The translations under genes and the position numbers were made by a program. The notes below the pieces were generated by a model, which saw only the letters and a list, made by a program, of their open reading frames with translations, had not been told where the DNA came from and did no database searches. 10,537 bases of DNA, taken from NCBI GenBank assembly GCA_003118195.1, contig BEXV01000498.1:29196-39732 (forward strand). The letters run 5' to 3'. Shown here piece by piece: positions 8,066 through 10,537 of this stretch (the stretch's first letter is position 1; each line of letters opens with the position of its first letter). The DNA comes from Hemicentrotus pulcherrimus (taxonomy: Eukaryota > Echinodermata > Echinoidea > Camarodonta > Strongylocentrotidae).

Positions 8066-8785
8066 TATATTAATTTCCAATGTTGGCCAAAGATCATAAA
8101 ACCAAGACACTATAATAATATTTTCATAAGCTCACCTAATGAAAGTTTGAAATGATAAAAATGTTTCTCTTTTATTGAATTGTTAGAACTAAGCAACAAT
8201 ATACCAAACAAATATTGTAGATTTCTGCAGGATAATGAAACCATATTAGAACACTCAATCATGAAACTCTAAGAAAGTGATCACAAAATATTTTAGGAAA
8301 ATGAGATAACTAATAATGAAACATTTTACGTACGATTTAATGATGTGAAGATCAATATCTAAGAAGACAAATTGACAACTATGTCATGAGGCTCTGATGT
8401 CATTGGTGCCATTTTTACCGATAACGGTGTATAAGATTTAGTATCCTATTTTTGTTTACCCCACGAGCCCGATTTTAGTTGTGCCTTTACCCAAGGTAAA
8501 TTGACAAGATGGTATTTATGTATCTACCTATGATAGGCCTATAATGAAAGCCCACAGCTTTTCATTTCATATCTAATATAAAATTTCAACAACAAAAAAT
8601 ATATTCATTTGTGAATTGAGAATTTTGTGAGGAATTATTCATGTTACATCTGTATAATTATATTAGTTTAAGCAAATACTTTTGACCGTGAAAGTACACA
8701 TAACTTAATCAATCGTTCGGCCTATAACCAATCCAGAAGGGATTAAGTCAAACAGTTAAATATACTTGTACTCATACTTCAACAG

Positions 8786-8829
8786 AGCTGCCCAAAATGA
8801 AGGGGGTAGAAATGCCGGTCCACTTTCCA
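8786..8829 (+). other. Candidate 44-base internal exon (option C)
   Basis: A pyrimidine-containing stretch ends in cttcaacAG (AG at 8784-8785), and 44 bases later comes a strong donor, CCA|GTAAGT (8830-8835). Joined to exon 2 it is open: the first base completes CGA (Arg), then it reads AAQNEGGRNAGPLS plus one base. It is also open in the frame beginning after two bases, so coding in the predicted phase is not forced. The local composition is richer in G+C than the flanks. If real, intron 2 would be about 6.6 kb. Confidence 0.2.
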
Positions 8830-9009
8830 GTAAGTGCCTACCCCATTCACAGCCTCATATAGAATTAGCTTGTCTGTAACCATGGTAACTATAAATGTCA
8901 AACCTCCCCCTTAGTATGAGCCACCGCGAGAGCAGGAAAGGGTGTTTCCACCTGATATCTCGATTCAATTACTTCTTCTCTTCTATGTTAACACACTTCA
9001 TCCCGTTCA

Positions 9010-9156
9010 CATTCAGTCATCATACAACATTAAATGGTGTGCCTAATCATTATTTGAAATTATATCCATAACATCGGACCGGTAACATTTATTCATCGTA
9101 CACCATTAAAGGGTGAAGACTAATATCAAACGTTTATTGACAATATTTCCATAACA
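9010..9156. repeat. Degenerate tandem duplication, about 76-base period
   Basis: Unit 1 (9010-9081) and unit 2 (9086-9156) share two aligned blocks. The first is 22 bases, 9018-9039 against 9094-9115, with 19 identical. The second is TCCATAACAT followed by CGGACCG, at 9065-9081 and 9138-9156, with two extra bases (AT) in unit 2. The middles diverge apart from CTAAT. Two copies are visible. Confidence 0.7.
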
Positions 9157-9169
9157 TATCGGACCGTTT

Positions 9170-9950
9170 TGATGGTAAAATAACCAAGCAAGAAAATAGT
9201 TATTGTGAGTTTTTCATTGTGTCCATGTTATTACGCAAACAAACATTAATGCACGACATTTTGAAAAATAGATAACATTCTATTTGAAAAACTAAGTGAG
9301 GATCTTTAAGTTTAGGTTTACATTTTCAACATGTTTTTTTTTTTAATAGTTTTAGAATAAATCTATGAAGCTATCAATTCAATTAGGAATAAAAAAGAAG
9401 AAGCATATTTGACTAGCCTTAGGGTTTTTATGATTTGTACTAATAATTTGAAATATGTCACCCAGTGCAGATCGAGTATAACTGAATGTCTTACTCCTAC
9501 CAAAGTCACACCGTCTATATAAATGTAAATGAATTTATGCATTCCACGAACGAATTGAATACGTTTAAATTTTAATAGAGCTAGATAACAAATTATTGTT
9601 GTCATTTTCAATGCCATGAAGCGAGAAAATTCTCCTTTTCCCTGCATATATTCCCTAGTGTATGTTTCAATACCGATATTTGGTTTCTCAGTTCGAAAAA
9701 AAAGTATAAAAACTTAAGTTCATTTATGTTCATTTACGCTTTACAGTCATATAGGCCTGTTTCGCCCTTGACCCACTATATAAAATGGTTAATTGTCAAA
9801 ATGTTAGTACTAGTCACAACTTTCAAGTTCAGACATGTTCGCATATCACTTCCCTAAAATCATTTTACTTTGAAGAGCTCAAGATAAGAATTTTTTTTTT
9901 CCTGGACAAATCTAACCTTCCGACAAACCATGATCACCTCAACGGGAAAT
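9170..9950. other. Non-coding stretch with a TATA-like site
   Basis: No gene is supported. TATATAAAA occurs at 9777-9785, but no coding region or initiator follows it. GTTCATTTA occurs twice in a row near 9718-9737. The minus-strand 94-codon ORF at 9363-9647 has no recognisable domain, and its start is not supported by context. Confidence 0.45.
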
Positions 9951-10003
9951 AGTTGACGGAAGTACTAACTCTAGCGATGACACATAGCTGACTGATTGCT
10001 TCC

Positions 10004-10026
10004 GCGCATGCGTATTTCCATGGAAA
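10004..10026. promoter_or_regulatory. NRF1-like site next to a 12-base palindrome
   Basis: GCGCATGCG at 10004-10012 matches most of the palindromic NRF1 consensus GCGCATGCGC. It is followed two bases later by the perfect palindrome TTTCCATGGAAA (10015-10026). NRF1 sites are typical of CpG-bearing metazoan promoters, so a promoter for a neighbouring gene is possible. No start codon context or exon is visible beside it. Confidence 0.25.
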
Positions 10027-10149
10027 ATGACAGATGTACAGCACGATGTAAGCAAATCTTCACTGAACCTCAATGATAGGACGATGGTACAATCTGTCAA
10101 TCGAATGAAATGTTATTATTTCTCCGTTTCGTTCATGCCTCAATTAATT

Positions 10150-10340
10150 ACCAAGCCATTGTAGTATTCCATTTACCTATAAACTGTCAGCTCGTATAGA
10201 TGATTTTAATAAGGCTCTCAAAACTCTCTTATTCAATGATTACTGTTAACTCTTGCTACTAGTATGATATTTTGTTTGAACTCTGTAAAGCGTTATGAAA
10301 CCGTGTGTAGAAGCGCTATATAAATGACTTCGTTATTATT
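10150..10340 (+). mobile_element. 3' end of a LINE (L2/CR1-like), truncated
   Basis: A reading frame ends ...DDFNKALKTLLFNDYC then TAA at 10247-10249. The F-x-K-A-L-K-T-x-L-F pattern is typical of the extreme C-terminus of the ORF2 reverse-transcriptase protein in L2/CR1-type LINEs. About 35 bases after the stop comes TGTAAAGCG (10284-10292), then AAGCGCTATATAAATG (10311-10326) and a short TTATTATT end. This is the common 3' tail of these elements in fish and marine invertebrates. An in-frame stop just upstream (near 10145) and the lack of any reverse-transcriptase motif show it is a dead, 5'-truncated copy. The clade assignment is from memory of the tail pattern. Confidence 0.6.
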
Positions 10341-10503
10341 TGAATTGAAGAAAAAAAAATTAAAAGCTTAAAGTGCAGAAAGATGCCCTAAAGAAATTCC
10401 CATTGAGCAAACGTGTATATGATTTACTTGGAAATCATTGTGATCTGTATCATTCGGTCATAGAACCATTATTATTAGAATTCAAGCAACCTTTTAGTTT
10501 TGT

Positions 10504-10535
10504 GGGCGGTTGGGGAGGGGAGGGGGGGGGGGGGG
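10504..10535 (+). repeat. G-rich, G-quadruplex-capable end with poly-G run
   Basis: The runs are GGG (10504-10506), GGGG (10512-10515), GGGG (10517-10520) and G14 (10522-10535), separated by one to five bases. This satisfies a four-run G-quadruplex pattern. The window ends two bases later. Confidence 0.8.
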
Positions 10536-10537
10536 AA

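Larger units (their letters stand above)
6484..8785. other. Long non-coding stretch
   Basis: AT-rich, with no supported gene. Visible details are a G10 tract (7387-7396), a 13-base-arm hairpin (8021-8065) and ATAGGCCTAT at 8533-8542. The 70-codon ORF at 7072-7284 is hydrophobic then Lys/Asn-rich, as expected from AT-rich chance translation. Confidence 0.5.

Noticed and set aside
9363..9647. 94-codon minus-strand ORF
   Set aside because: No recognisable domain or convincing start context, with a hydrophobic and Lys/Ile-rich translation as expected of AT-rich DNA. It is most likely chance.
1..10537. tRNA genes, rRNA, CRISPR arrays, bacterial operons
   Set aside because: No GGTTCRANNC box B with a matching box A, no regularly spaced repeats, and no long ORF or ribosome-binding-site organisation were seen.

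Overview
The window is AT-rich, intron-rich eukaryotic DNA. It has long non-coding stretches, (CT)n and (TAA)n microsatellites, poly-G tracts and one 3' LINE remnant. The AT-rich background, the scattered ATAGGCCTAT palindromes and the AAGCGCTATATAAAT-type LINE tail suggest a marine invertebrate deuterostome, most likely an echinoderm. That assignment is an impression from sequence style, not a proof. No bacterial gene, CRISPR array, tRNA or rRNA is visible.

Only one gene is well supported. It is the 5' part of a plus-strand, spliced gene for a small secreted cysteine-rich protein. A promoter-like stretch (about 820-1090) carries an inverted CCAAT box (979-987), a TATATA element (1055-1060) and an initiator-like TCA (1084-1086). 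It is followed by an ATG-free leader. Exon 1 (1307-1564) encodes a signal peptide, a KKR processing site, a Ser/Thr/Pro linker and the first cysteines. A 537-base GT-AG intron separates it from exon 2 (2102-2211), which adds two cysteines and an N-glycosylation sequon. Exon 2 ends at a near-consensus donor in phase 2, after 123 codons. I do not recognise the protein family. The rest of the gene lies in the window as a candidate exon (three weak options are listed) or beyond its right edge.

Left flank (1-820): a strong imperfect foldback at 27-119 and a short 30-base-period direct repeat. Middle (2212-8785): presumably intron 2 and/or intergenic DNA, with microsatellites, a 180-base pyrimidine tract, small palindromes and small ORFs that do not look like genes. 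Right flank (8786-10537): a possible 44-base exon, a degenerate 76-base tandem duplication, an NRF1-like site beside a 12-base palindrome, the LINE 3' end, and a G-quadruplex-capable poly-G end.

The single-base N after a G16 run (2785) and the poly-G right end suggest that local sequence quality is limited there.
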